Part shown: positions 6,038-13,541 of the stretch, piece after piece
Layout: each line of letters starts with the position of its first letter
Position numbering within the stretch: position 1 is the first letter of the stretch
From: Oscillospiraceae bacterium
GTDB lineage: Bacteria > Bacillota_A > Clostridia > Oscillospirales > WRJC01
Length of the DNA stretch: 14,419 nt
Assembly (NCBI GenBank): GCA_009782405.1
Contig: WRJC01000070.1
Coordinates: 1 to 14,419 of the forward strand
Direction: 5' to 3'
Program-made: the position numbers and the translations under genes
The notes under the pieces: model-generated
What the model saw: only the letters and a program-made list of their open reading frames with translations
Database searches by the model: none
What the model was told of the DNA's origin: nothing

Positions 6038-6092
6038 TTGACAAATCATTCTATATGGTGTAGAATACAGCTATTGCTACATAGCGTAGAAT
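6038..6092 (+). promoter_or_regulatory. blaI-blaR1 promoter with two BlaI-type operators
   Basis: TTGACA (6038-6043) and TAGAAT (6061-6066) are 17 nt apart. Two related dyads follow the BlaI/MecI pattern: TTCTATATGGTGTAGAAT at 6049-6066 covers the spacer and -10 box, and TGCTACATAGCGTAGAAT at 6075-6092 covers the start of transcription. They match at 14 of 18 positions and begin 26 bp apart. Binding of the repressor encoded immediately downstream would block its own operon. Confidence 0.78.
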
Positions 6093-6107
6093 TTGGAAGG
6101 ATGAAAC

Positions 6108-6485
6108 ATGGATATCGAAATATCAAAAATGTCCGAATCCGAAAAGAGCATCATGCAAATAATATGGAAAGCCGGAAGACCCGTCACGTCAAACGCCATC
6201 ATGGAATTATGCAAAGACGAAAAACAATGGAAAATCACGACGGTGCTCACGTTTTTGTCGAGGCTCGCCGAAAAGGGCATGATATCGTACGAAAAAAAAG
6301 GCAAGACGAATTATTACCACGCGAATATAACGGCAAAACAATATGCGCGCCTGGAGGCGAAAAAATATCTCGACGCGAAATACAACGGCTCCATACGGAG
6401 CTTCGTCGCGACTCTTTATAACGGCGAGGATATGCCGGAGGAAGACATAAAACAACTGCGCGAGTGGTTGGATGAACGGGGGTGA
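6108..6485 (+). CDS. blaI-like: BlaI/MecI-family transcriptional repressor
   Basis: 125 residues, the usual length. A winged-helix domain covers about residues 7-72: the MSESEKSIMQIIWKAGRPVT opening of the family, recognition-helix region WKITTVLTFLSRLAEKGMI, and wing YEKKGKTNYYHA. The C-terminal half contains the dimerisation helices (GSIRSFVATLYNGE, then EEDIKQLREWL). In the family the repressor dimer binds paired TACA/TGTA-type dyads and is inactivated by proteolysis triggered by the BlaR1 partner. ATG 6108 is preceded by GGAAGGATG (6095-6103). Two matching dyads sit in its own promoter, so autoregulation is likely. The gene overlaps or abuts the M56 protease gene. No beta-lactamase gene lies in the window, so the regulated targets, apart from this operon, are unknown. 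Confidence 0.92.
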   Translation: MDIEISKMSESEKSIMQIIWKAGRPVTSNAIMELCKDEKQWKITTVLTFLSRLAEKGMISYEKKGKTNYYHANITAKQYARLEAKKYLDAKYNGSIRSFVATLYNGEDMPEEDIKQLREWLDERG

Positions 6486-6489
6486 AAAA

Positions 6490-8319
6490 ATGGCCGATAT
6501 ATTTTCCGCGGTTTTGCGGATGTCTTTTGCCGGAAGCGCAGTGACGCTGCTTTTGTTCGCTTCGCAAAAAATAGCGAAAGGCCGCTTGAGCGCGAAATGG
6601 CGCTATTACTCCGGCATCGCCGCGATGATATTTCTGCTGCTGCCCATAGATGCGCGCATTTTGCCATTTGGCGAAAAAATTTCGCCTTTTGCTTTTGGGC
6701 GGTCGTCCGGACAGAAATCGGAGACTGCGGAAACCGGCAAATCCGGGCCCGCAGCCGACATTGAATTCAAAATCGGTGATTCCGAAACAAAACCCGACTC
6801 CCCCGCGGCCGAAAACAAACCAAAAATAAACGCGAAAGACATCTTAGGCATCGCCGCTTATGTCTGGCTTTCGGGAATCGCCGTTTTGTCGGTGACAAAA
6901 GCCGCAAAATATGCGCAATCCAAAAAGTACCTGAAAAAAGGCGCCTTTGATCTGAAATACTCGGAAATTTACGGTATTTTCACGCAATGCAAACACGAGC
7001 TGAAAATAAGGAGAAATATCGGCCTTCGCCGCCACGGGGGCATATCCACGCCGATGGCGGCCGGGCTTTTCGAGCCTGTGGTTTATCTGCCGGACATAAC
7101 GCTTGAAAAAGACGAAATCAGGCTGATATTGAAGCACGAGCTGATCCATGTGAAACGCTGCGATTTATGGTACAAATTTATTTTTATGGCTGCCCGGGTT
7201 GTCCATTGGTTCAACCCGCTGTGCTTTCTGCTGGAAAGGGAAACGGGCATTTCATGCGAGCTTTCCTGCGACGAAACCCTTGTGAAAAATATGGGAAAGA
7301 GCGGCAAAAAATTTTACTGCCGCACAATCCTGAATGCGATCAGCGCGGCAGGCGCAAAATTGTCGGTCATACATGCCACCATGGGAAACACCCGGAAGCA
7401 AATCGAAAGGAGATTCGAAAATATGCTGAATTATAAAAAAGGCACCGTCGGCACGGTCATAACCTCGATCATTCTGCTCTCGGCGATTGTCGGGGCGGGA
7501 GTGTACGTAGCGGCGATAAGCTCGCCAAAGGCCGCTCAAATTCAAGACGGCAAATCCGAAAACGAAAATCTTTTGATCGGCGCAGGCGAAACAAAAGCGA
7601 ACGAATCAGGGTTCTATTCATCGGAACAGGAATACATCGAGCGGATGTATTATGAGCCTTTTTGTCCCTGCGACAACTGTACGGAACTGGAGCTATACTG
7701 CCTGATGAACTGCGGGGGAACCGATTTGCTGCTCCCGCAAGTGGCCTATGAGCCTACGGACTCGTGCACCGATTATTGTCTTGCAACCATATGCGCCAAA
7801 TGCAAGACAAGGGTTTTTTCAAGCAACCATGCGTTTTGGATAGACACCAAAAGATTCATGGAACTGGAAGCGGTTGAAAATGAAAGGTATATTGCCAAAC
7901 GGCTTGACCAATACATTGAAAATGAAGAAGAACGTATAATATTGCTTGAGGAGTGGCGGAACAAACGCCAAAATTATATTGATAAATATATCGACGAAAT
8001 GGCCGGGGAGCCGGCAACGGACACAGTTCCCGCGCCGCAGCCCGATTGGAGGGTGCGGGAAATGTATGAGCGGGGCTACCGCGAATCATTGGAGTACACG
8101 AAATTCAAGGACAGCTCATTTAACCAAAGAATGATCGATCTTCCAAAGGAAGAAAACGATTTCATATACGAGTGCCTGTGCGCGGGCGACATCGAGATGA
8201 TCTGCGCGATCGCCGACGACATCTCGGGGCTGCATACCTACGACGCAGATGGCCGCATGATGGTGGCGCTGGAGCTTGAAGACGGCAGGAGGGCGGAATT
8301 CGAGATAAAATTCGAATAA
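6490..8319 (+). CDS. blaR1-like: BlaR1-like M56 membrane protease with cysteine-rich sensor domain
   Basis: 609 residues from ATG 6490, chosen because GGGGGTGA (6477-6484) precedes it; the ATG at 6472 lies within blaI and has no site. Membrane segments at about 5-25, 39-55, 118-137 and 322-343 frame the M56 metalloprotease. The zinc motif HELIH (216-220) is followed by the CELSCDE motif near 256-262, which carries the further ligand. In the family this protease is cytoplasmic and cleaves the BlaI repressor when the outer C-terminal domain senses a signal. Here that domain (about 345-609) shows none of the SxxK, SxN or KTG motifs of beta-lactam sensors. Instead it has nine cysteines within 47 residues (392-438: CPCxxC, C, C, C, C, CxxC), then a charged helical stretch and a beta-rich end. 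The signal is therefore probably not a beta-lactam. The next gene converges, so the operon ends here. Confidence 0.87.
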   Translation: MADIFSAVLRMSFAGSAVTLLLFASQKIAKGRLSAKWRYYSGIAAMIFLLLPIDARILPFGEKISPFAFGRSSGQKSETAETGKSGPAADIEFKIGDSETKPDSPAAENKPKINAKDILGIAAYVWLSGIAVLSVTKAAKYAQSKKYLKKGAFDLKYSEIYGIFTQCKHELKIRRNIGLRRHGGISTPMAAGLFEPVVYLPDITLEKDEIRLILKHELIHVKRCDLWYKFIFMAARVVHWFNPLCFLLERETGISCELSCDETLVKNMGKSGKKFYCRTILNAISAAGAKLSVIHATMGNTRKQIERRFENMLNYKKGTVGTVITSIILLSAIVGAGVYVAAISSPKAAQIQDGKSENENLLIGAGETKANESGFYSSEQEYIERMYYEPFCPCDNCTELELYCLMNCGGTDLLLPQVAYEPTDSCTDYCLATICAKCKTRVFSSNHAFWIDTKRFMELEAVENERYIAKRLDQYIENEEERIILLEEWRNKRQNYIDKYIDEMAGEPATDTVPAPQPDWRVREMYERGYRESLEYTKFKDSSFNQRMIDLPKEENDFIYECLCAGDIEMICAIADDISGLHTYDADGRMMVALELEDGRRAEFEIKFE

Positions 8320-8360
8320 ATAGCGGAACATAAAATCGGTATTTTCGATCCTTCTTGATA

Positions 8361-9734
8361 TCACCAATGCATCGGCGGCAAGAGCTCTTTTTGCCGTTCG
8401 CACATCTCGTTTATCAGCGCGACCGCGTTGTTATAGCTCGAAACCGTCGGGTCGAGCAGTATCGCCTGCAAAAGTTTGCTGCGGGATTTTTCCGCGTATG
8501 CTTCGATAAGCAACTGGTGAATCGCGCCCTGAGTGCATATCATCGAGGCGATTGCCGCAGGGAGCGGGTCGCATTTGTGCGGGTGTATGCCTTTTCCGTC
8601 GACAAGCGCCGGCAGCTCGATGACCATATCTTGCATCAAGTCGGACGCATAGCCTTTGTTTGGCATGTTCACAGCCCCGATTTCCGCCGGTTTGTCGAAA
8701 TATACGGCTTCCGCTATGGGTATGCCGAACTCGCCTGAAACTTGCAATTTTCTTGTCTCGGGGTCGAAGCTCTCCTTGTACCAATCCCCGTCGCCATTTG
8801 CGGGGAACAATTCATGCCGTTCCGCTATTGTGTCCATATTGTAGATAAACGCGGGCGGCTTTTTCGTTTCCCACGGATTTTCATATGCGGGGTCGAAATA
8901 ATACTGCACGCTCTGGCTCGCTAAAAAACCGTCGCTCCATGCGATATATTCGCCTACATGATTTGTTCCGGGGTATGACCACAATCCGTATGTGCGCAGC
9001 ATTATGCGCGACAGCGCCAAATGGTCCCAGCCCGCCAGAAGGTCCGCTTTCTTTTCCTGTTCGCGGAGTTTCGGGTATAAATCCTCGCCGGTTTCCTTGT
9101 CCCATATTTTCGTGAACCAACCGAAATGATTCAGCCCCACCGGCGACGCGCCTATGCGCTCATATGGCATTTGCAATAATTGGGCAAGCTGCCCCATGCC
9201 GCCGCCGACCCCGTGGCACAGGCCCACGGCTTTTGTTTTGCTCAGCTTCGACACGCCCTCCACGAGCTTTGCCTCCGGGTTGGTGTAATTCAACAGCCAC
9301 GCGCCGGGACATCCCTTTTCCATCGCATGCGCGATTTCGAGAATTGGGGGCAAATTTCGCAGCGTATGGAACATTCCGCCGGGCCCGCCGTTTTCGCCGT
9401 ATATCTGTCTGAATCCGTAACGCCTCGGTATATGGAAATCCTGCGACCAATAGTGGTAGCGGTCGACCTCGATCGCCGTAATGACGAAATCCGCGCCGTC
9501 GATCGCCGCAGACAAATTTGTCGAAGCGCTGATAACCGCGTTCCTGCCCAATTTCGCGGACAGCTTTTCGCAGTAAGCCTTTGACGCTTCTAACGCTTCG
9601 CCCCGTATGTCCATCAAATAGATTTCCAACCGGTCCAACGCTTTAAATTCTTCGTTCAACAGAATGTCTGTCACTGTAGCCGGGCAGAAGCATACGCTTC
9701 CCGCGCCGATTATCGCGAATTTAACTTTTTTCAT
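8361..9734 (-). CDS. Glycoside hydrolase family 4 (NAD+/Mn2+-dependent alpha-glycosidase)
   Basis: 457 residues from ATG 9732-9734, supported by GGAGG (9744-9748) at a 9-nt gap; an earlier in-frame start at 9788 lies inside the upstream gene. The N-terminus KVKFAIIGAGSVCF is a Rossmann NAD-binding motif. NYTNPEA (about 149-155), GLCHG with Cys173/His174, and LNHFGW with His203 form the GH4 site; the family binds Mn2+ through such Cys and His residues. GH4 enzymes cleave alpha-glycosides by oxidation at C3, elimination and re-reduction. Members act on alpha-galactosides, alpha-glucosides, 6-phospho-sugars or galacturonides, and I cannot decide which. It is the second gene of an operon, 19 nt after the URO-D-like gene, and converges with blaR1 across 41 nt without a strong terminator. 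Confidence 0.9.
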   Translation of the reverse strand: MKKVKFAIIGAGSVCFCPATVTDILLNEEFKALDRLEIYLMDIRGEALEASKAYCEKLSAKLGRNAVISASTNLSAAIDGADFVITAIEVDRYHYWSQDFHIPRRYGFRQIYGENGGPGGMFHTLRNLPPILEIAHAMEKGCPGAWLLNYTNPEAKLVEGVSKLSKTKAVGLCHGVGGGMGQLAQLLQMPYERIGASPVGLNHFGWFTKIWDKETGEDLYPKLREQEKKADLLAGWDHLALSRIMLRTYGLWSYPGTNHVGEYIAWSDGFLASQSVQYYFDPAYENPWETKKPPAFIYNMDTIAERHELFPANGDGDWYKESFDPETRKLQVSGEFGIPIAEAVYFDKPAEIGAVNMPNKGYASDLMQDMVIELPALVDGKGIHPHKCDPLPAAIASMICTQGAIHQLLIEAYAEKSRSKLLQAILLDPTVSSYNNAVALINEMCERQKELLPPMHW

Positions 9735-9753
9735 GAATAAATTCCTCCAATTC

Positions 9754-10797
9754 TCATGGTTTTTTAAAAATTTCACGCTCTCCGACAAGCACCAAACGTT
9801 TTCCTCCCGTTATATCCACTGCCTTTTTGGCAGGCATAGCATCGCAGGGATTTAGATATATGATTTGGTCATGGCGCAAACCGGCGTGATATTTGGCCAA
9901 ACCTTCGGATGCGCGGTCGTTTAATTGAACAGCCCGCAGAGTTTTCATATCGCGGAAAGCCGGTATATGGTGCTCGTGCGCGCCGCATAGGTGAACCATT
10001 CCGCCGTTCGGATAAACGCCGAGCAGTTCGCCGTCGAGCGGGGCAATCATATCGCGGTAACATTCCGGCGAGATCAATTGCGTCGTGCAGCCGCAAATTT
10101 GTCCGGATTCCGGCATTTGGATCCTTCCGTCAGGTATTACCGGCTGCAGTTGGCCTGCCGGAAGCAAAGCGATCATGCGGCGGTGCAAATCAACCAATAC
10201 ATCGTTGATGATTTTCAAATCATGGGCGGCGGCACCGGGATCGCAAAGCATCGCCGTCAGGATTCGTTCGCCGTACAGATTTACGGCTATATTGAGGACG
10301 CTGGCAATGGTCGGCAGCCCATATACGGGAAGTTGCACATCCGCAGCCAAAAATGCGTCCGTCACCCGCCGCGTAAGCTGCCACGCTTCGCTTTCGCCTA
10401 TATCCGGAAAAGATAATTTTCCCACTTCGCATTTTAAATAGCCGCTGTACCATTGCCCGTATTCGTAATAGACATTGCATCCGAAAATACTGTCGACAAA
10501 ATGAACCCCGAAAATACCGTTTTGTATGCAAAGCGGCGCAAAAATATCGGCGTTTTTGGCTCTTTCGGCATTTTCAGCCAGGTTTTCCAAGCTTTCAATC
10601 ATCCAGCGTTCAGGCTCGCTGTACAACAACCCCGGGGTTTTGGAATTGCCGTTTATGCCATTTATGGCAAATACCGTTTTTGCATCGTCTGTCCCGGCGA
10701 ACAGACTCCGCAAACGGGCAAACCAATTTTCGCGAATCGATATAAGCTGCGGATCGTTCAGTATATGCCGGGCGGCATCGCTCAGTTTTGCATTCAA
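9754..10797 (-). CDS. Uroporphyrinogen decarboxylase/MtaA-type methyltransferase superfamily protein (TTG start)
   Basis: 347 residues. The start is TTG 10797-10795, decided by GGAGG (10811-10807) nine nt upstream; no in-frame ATG fits. The C-terminal half has the superfamily pattern: GCTTQLISPECYRDMIAP (236-253), then VHLCGAH with His269-x-Cys271, and LNPCDAM with Cys318. His-x-Cys...Cys is the zinc site of MtaA/CmuA-type methyltransferases, which suggests a methyl-transfer or related role rather than haem synthesis. There are no other tetrapyrrole genes nearby. It is the first gene of an operon with the GH4 enzyme, so a role in carbohydrate or methylated-substrate use is plausible but unproven. 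Its promoter is visible at 10834-10862, back to back with that of the next operon. Confidence 0.78.
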   Translation of the reverse strand: MNAKLSDAARHILNDPQLISIRENWFARLRSLFAGTDDAKTVFAINGINGNSKTPGLLYSEPERWMIESLENLAENAERAKNADIFAPLCIQNGIFGVHFVDSIFGCNVYYEYGQWYSGYLKCEVGKLSFPDIGESEAWQLTRRVTDAFLAADVQLPVYGLPTIASVLNIAVNLYGERILTAMLCDPGAAAHDLKIINDVLVDLHRRMIALLPAGQLQPVIPDGRIQMPESGQICGCTTQLISPECYRDMIAPLDGELLGVYPNGGMVHLCGAHEHHIPAFRDMKTLRAVQLNDRASEGLAKYHAGLRHDQIIYLNPCDAMPAKKAVDITGGKRLVLVGEREIFKKP

Positions 10798-10833
10798 TTT
10801 TTGTTTCCTCCGAAATTTATTGCTTTCCTTAAT

Positions 10834-10862
10834 AGTATGCCAGATTTTTTGTTTTTTGTCAA
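10834..10862 (-). promoter_or_regulatory. Promoter of the URO-D-like/GH4 operon
   Basis: On the minus strand TTGACA (10862-10857) is 17 nt from CATACT (10839-10834), with TACTAT (10837-10832) as an alternative at 19 nt. The spacer contains one copy of AACAAAAAATCTG; a second copy lies 42 bp upstream (10895-10883). Confidence 0.6.
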
Positions 10863-10895
10863 GCGCATTCCGCCGCTTTTATCAGATTTTTTGTT
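10841..10895. repeat. 13-nt direct repeat in the URO-D/GH4 promoter region
   Basis: CAGATTTTTTGTT occurs at 10841-10853 and exactly again at 10883-10895, a 42-bp period (about four helical turns). One copy is within the promoter spacer and the other is upstream of the -35 box, a layout suited to a regulator binding on one DNA face. Confidence 0.5.
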
Positions 10896-10940
10896 CGGAA
10901 CATGAGGCTTTTTAGCCAATATGCTGCAAAATAATTTTGC

Positions 10941-10969
10941 TTGACAATTTTCGGTTTGGCGGGTATAAT
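10941..10969 (+). promoter_or_regulatory. Fully consensus sigma-A promoter
   Basis: TTGACA (10941-10946) and TATAAT (10964-10969) with a 17-nt spacer. Both hexamers are perfect, so expression should be strong unless repressed. Transcription would begin near 10976, about 39 nt before the ATG at 11015. Confidence 0.85.
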
Positions 10970-11014
10970 AAAATAAATAGATAGCGCAGCATCATTTTGG
11001 GAAAGGATATCGTC

Positions 11015-12697
11015 ATGAACACAACGGAATTGAAAAATTTGCTTTTGAAAAAAGAAAAAGAATATTTGTCCGAGCTGGTGCTGATGCTTTTGCATAAGCT
11101 GGACGATGAAAAACGGATGGATTTCACGGCGAAATATATAAACGCCAAAGTCGTTTTGTCGGAACTGGGAACGCTGGGAAAAGAAGATTTTCTAAGCGAA
11201 GTGGACGATTTCTGCAAGGCCTGCCTCGACGGGGAGCATTTTTTGGAAGCGGATTACGACGATTACAGCGACAGCTACGACGAAACCGAATACGAGGACA
11301 GCGAATGGGCGGCGGAATTTGCGAAATATCTGCGGATGTCGGTCGTTTACGCGAGAAACGGCGATTTCGACATCGCCTATTTGGCGCTGAACGATCTTTT
11401 CGAGTGCATAAACGAAGCGAGCGGCGACTTTGACATTTTGGGAACGGAAGAGCCTTTGGAGTACATAAAAATAGATGCGGGCGATGCGTTGGAGGCGTTT
11501 TTCGAATCGGCTTTGAAATGCCATAAAAACAAAGTTTCGGCTTATGAAAAGATACTTGGAACATGGCTGGATTTTCGCGGGTATTTTTCCGCTGACATGG
11601 CCGCTTACATAACGGATTTCCCCGCATCTTTGGAAGCCCTCGAAAATATAGCCAAAAATTTGAGCTTCGCGCAAAGCGAACAAATATATCTGCTCACAAA
11701 GGAGCTCCATGAAAAAAAAGGCGCAAAATTTGACGTTTTGGCCATATCTTCAAAATTGGCCGAATACCATTCTGATTACAGCCTGTACCTCGCGCAGGGA
11801 TATTATGAAATTGGCAAATGGGACAAAGCCGTAGAAACGGCGCAAAAATATATATCCCGGGCAAATGCGGGAAACGCGGATGAAAACGATTATCGCAGGC
11901 AAGATCAAAACAGCGTGCCGTATAAAATAAAAACCATTTTGGTTGATTCCTATGAGCAAAGCGGACAAATAAAAAAGGCATATGCGGCAGCTTTGGAAAT
12001 GTTCAAATTTCACAAATGGTTCCCATTATACAAACGGGCGCGTTTCTTGGCCGAAAAAATCATGGGCATAGCCGATTTTGTCGATGAAATCGGAAGCTGG
12101 CTGGAAAATCAGAAAACCGACGCCTATTTTGGCAGGGACAACAAATTTTTGCTCAGAAAAATATTGTCCTTTGAAGGCAGGCGGGACAAGCTTATCGAAA
12201 TCGCCCCGAAGGATTTGAAAAATGCGCAATGGGGAAGCTACAACCCGGATGGCAGCTATGAATATATAAAATATACGGCGGCATCGCTCATATATTCCTG
12301 TTTGGGCAATTCCGTAATCGGGGCAAAAGATGAAATTTCCGATGAAATAGCGGAGGCGGGCATTGATTACGGCGCAAAAAATCTGGGCGCGTTTTTATCC
12401 AGGATAAAATCCGAAGACAACGAAGGCATTTCAGATATGTTTTTGTTTGAGAAAAATCCGGAGAATCAAGAACGCTATTTGTGTTCGGCGCTCGGTATGC
12501 TGCGGACAATGATACAATTCCATATAGACGGCGCGCAGCGCAAAAGCTATGCGAAAGCGGCGTATTACGCCGGAATCGAAGAAGATTTATGCGAAGCGCT
12601 GGGAAAGTCCGACGATTATATCCAGAGGCTAATGAAAGAAAACAACCGCCGCCCGGCGTTCAAGGAAGAAATGCGCCAAGTGCTCGGAAATATATGA
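11015..12697 (+). CDS. Large helical-repeat (TPR-like) protein of unknown function
   Basis: 560 residues from ATG 11015, preceded by AAAGGAT (11002-11008) at a 6-nt gap; an in-frame TTG at 10997 lacks such a site. The protein is almost entirely helical, soluble and acidic. Residues about 78-97 are a Tyr/Asp/Glu-rich acidic stretch. Residues about 254-281 (DYSLYLAQGYYEIGKWDKAV...) look like a TPR unit, and weaker helical pairs flank it. The C-terminus (YAKAAYYAGIEEDLCEALG ... RRPAFKEEMRQVL) recalls the tail of proteins annotated with SWIM zinc fingers, but no CxCx(n)CxH SWIM motif is present. No enzymatic motif is visible. It probably serves as a scaffold. It has a perfect consensus promoter and is followed after 64 nt by a HAD phosphatase on the same strand. 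Confidence 0.75.
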   Translation: MNTTELKNLLLKKEKEYLSELVLMLLHKLDDEKRMDFTAKYINAKVVLSELGTLGKEDFLSEVDDFCKACLDGEHFLEADYDDYSDSYDETEYEDSEWAAEFAKYLRMSVVYARNGDFDIAYLALNDLFECINEASGDFDILGTEEPLEYIKIDAGDALEAFFESALKCHKNKVSAYEKILGTWLDFRGYFSADMAAYITDFPASLEALENIAKNLSFAQSEQIYLLTKELHEKKGAKFDVLAISSKLAEYHSDYSLYLAQGYYEIGKWDKAVETAQKYISRANAGNADENDYRRQDQNSVPYKIKTILVDSYEQSGQIKKAYAAALEMFKFHKWFPLYKRARFLAEKIMGIADFVDEIGSWLENQKTDAYFGRDNKFLLRKILSFEGRRDKLIEIAPKDLKNAQWGSYNPDGSYEYIKYTAASLIYSCLGNSVIGAKDEISDEIAEAGIDYGAKNLGAFLSRIKSEDNEGISDMFLFEKNPENQERYLCSALGMLRTMIQFHIDGAQRKSYAKAAYYAGIEEDLCEALGKSDDYIQRLMKENNRRPAFKEEMRQVLGNI

Positions 12698-12761
12698 AAC
12701 GGCCGCATATGCCGTCGTCAAAAACGCGGCGCAGCATCATCGAGCAAAAGGGGGCAGCGAA

Positions 12762-13526
12762 TTGAAAAACATCAGGCTAATTGTAACCGACCTCGACAAC
12801 ACGCTTTTGCGCCGCGACAAGACAATCGGCGAATACAGCGTCGATGTATTCCGGCGCGTCCGGGATCGCGGCGTTTTGGTCGCATTTGCCACCGCGAGGG
12901 ATTTTCGTTTTGTCACGGATCATATTTCGCCGCTGTTTGGCATCGTGCCGGATATCGTCATCGCCGGCAACGGCGCGTTGGCGCGATGCAACGGCGAAGA
13001 GCTATACAAACGGCTGATTCCGATTGACAGTGCAAACATATTGCTGGGGCGGTTCGGGTCGGTAAGGTGCGCCTCGACGGAAAACGCATACCTTTTATCC
13101 GGCGATTACGCAAACGACCATTGGAGCATCGGAAAAATAGCTACGGTCATCACCGATTTTTCGGAGGGACTTAAAGATGACGCGCTGTATCTCGATGGCA
13201 ACCCGGGCGAACCGGCGGGCGATATAACCAAAGGATTCCCCGAAGTCAGGGTCGTCACATATTCCGACGCCGGATTTGTGACTGTAGTCCATCGGGAAGC
13301 GACAAAGCTGAACGCATTGATTGCGGTGGAAGGCGCGTTGAATATTGCCGCCGATGAAATAGCTGCTTTCGGCGATGACTACAACGACATAGACTGGTTA
13401 TCGCATTGCGCCAACAGCGTAGCCGTCGCAAACGCCATAGACGAAGCAAAAGCCGTCGCCGGATATGTTTGCGGCGACTGCGACGAGGACGGCGTGGCGA
13501 AGTGGCTGGAAGCCAATGTGTTATGA
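12762..13526 (+). CDS. Cof-type HAD-IIB phosphatase (TTG start)
   Basis: 254 residues, complete. The start is TTG 12762, set by AAGGGGG (12748-12754) 7 nt upstream, with the family's usual opening MKNIRLIVTDLDNTLL directly after it. HAD motif I is DLDNT (Asp10 nucleophile, Asp12), motif II FATAR (42-46, Thr44), motif III Lys182 in REATKLNAL, and motif IV GDDYND (204-209). The cap domain between motifs II and III is of the C2B type found in Cof/YidA proteins. These are Mg2+-dependent cytoplasmic phosphatases acting on sugar phosphates, pyridoxal phosphate or flavin-related phosphates; the substrate is not readable. It probably shares the promoter of the helical-repeat gene and ends tail to tail with the M23 peptidase gene, 15 nt apart. 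Confidence 0.9.
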   Translation: MKNIRLIVTDLDNTLLRRDKTIGEYSVDVFRRVRDRGVLVAFATARDFRFVTDHISPLFGIVPDIVIAGNGALARCNGEELYKRLIPIDSANILLGRFGSVRCASTENAYLLSGDYANDHWSIGKIATVITDFSEGLKDDALYLDGNPGEPAGDITKGFPEVRVVTYSDAGFVTVVHREATKLNALIAVEGALNIAADEIAAFGDDYNDIDWLSHCANSVAVANAIDEAKAVAGYVCGDCDEDGVAKWLEANVL

Positions 13527-13541
13527 AATTTTTTTGCAATG

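Noticed and set aside
5627..6049. 140-codon minus-strand frame spanning the end of the headless gene
   Set aside because: It would read through the 5979-6000 terminator palindrome and has no start signals; it mirrors the plus-strand frame.
7663..7803. Cysteine cluster as an intracellular zinc finger
   Set aside because: It lies after the fourth membrane segment, where BlaR1 topology puts the sensor outside; not excluded, but the external position is more likely.
9180..9584. 134-codon plus-strand frame opposite the GH4 gene
   Set aside because: Antisense to a gene with intact catalytic residues; no ribosome site or family resemblance.
11124..11710. Two overlapping minus-strand frames of 167 and 172 codons within the helical-repeat gene
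   Set aside because: Arg/Pro/Cys-rich shadow translations without ribosome sites; the plus-strand gene has a consensus promoter and start.
12481..12765. 94-codon plus-strand frame bridging the helical-repeat and HAD genes
   Set aside because: It overlaps the real end of the 560-residue protein in another frame and yields a very basic, low-complexity product.
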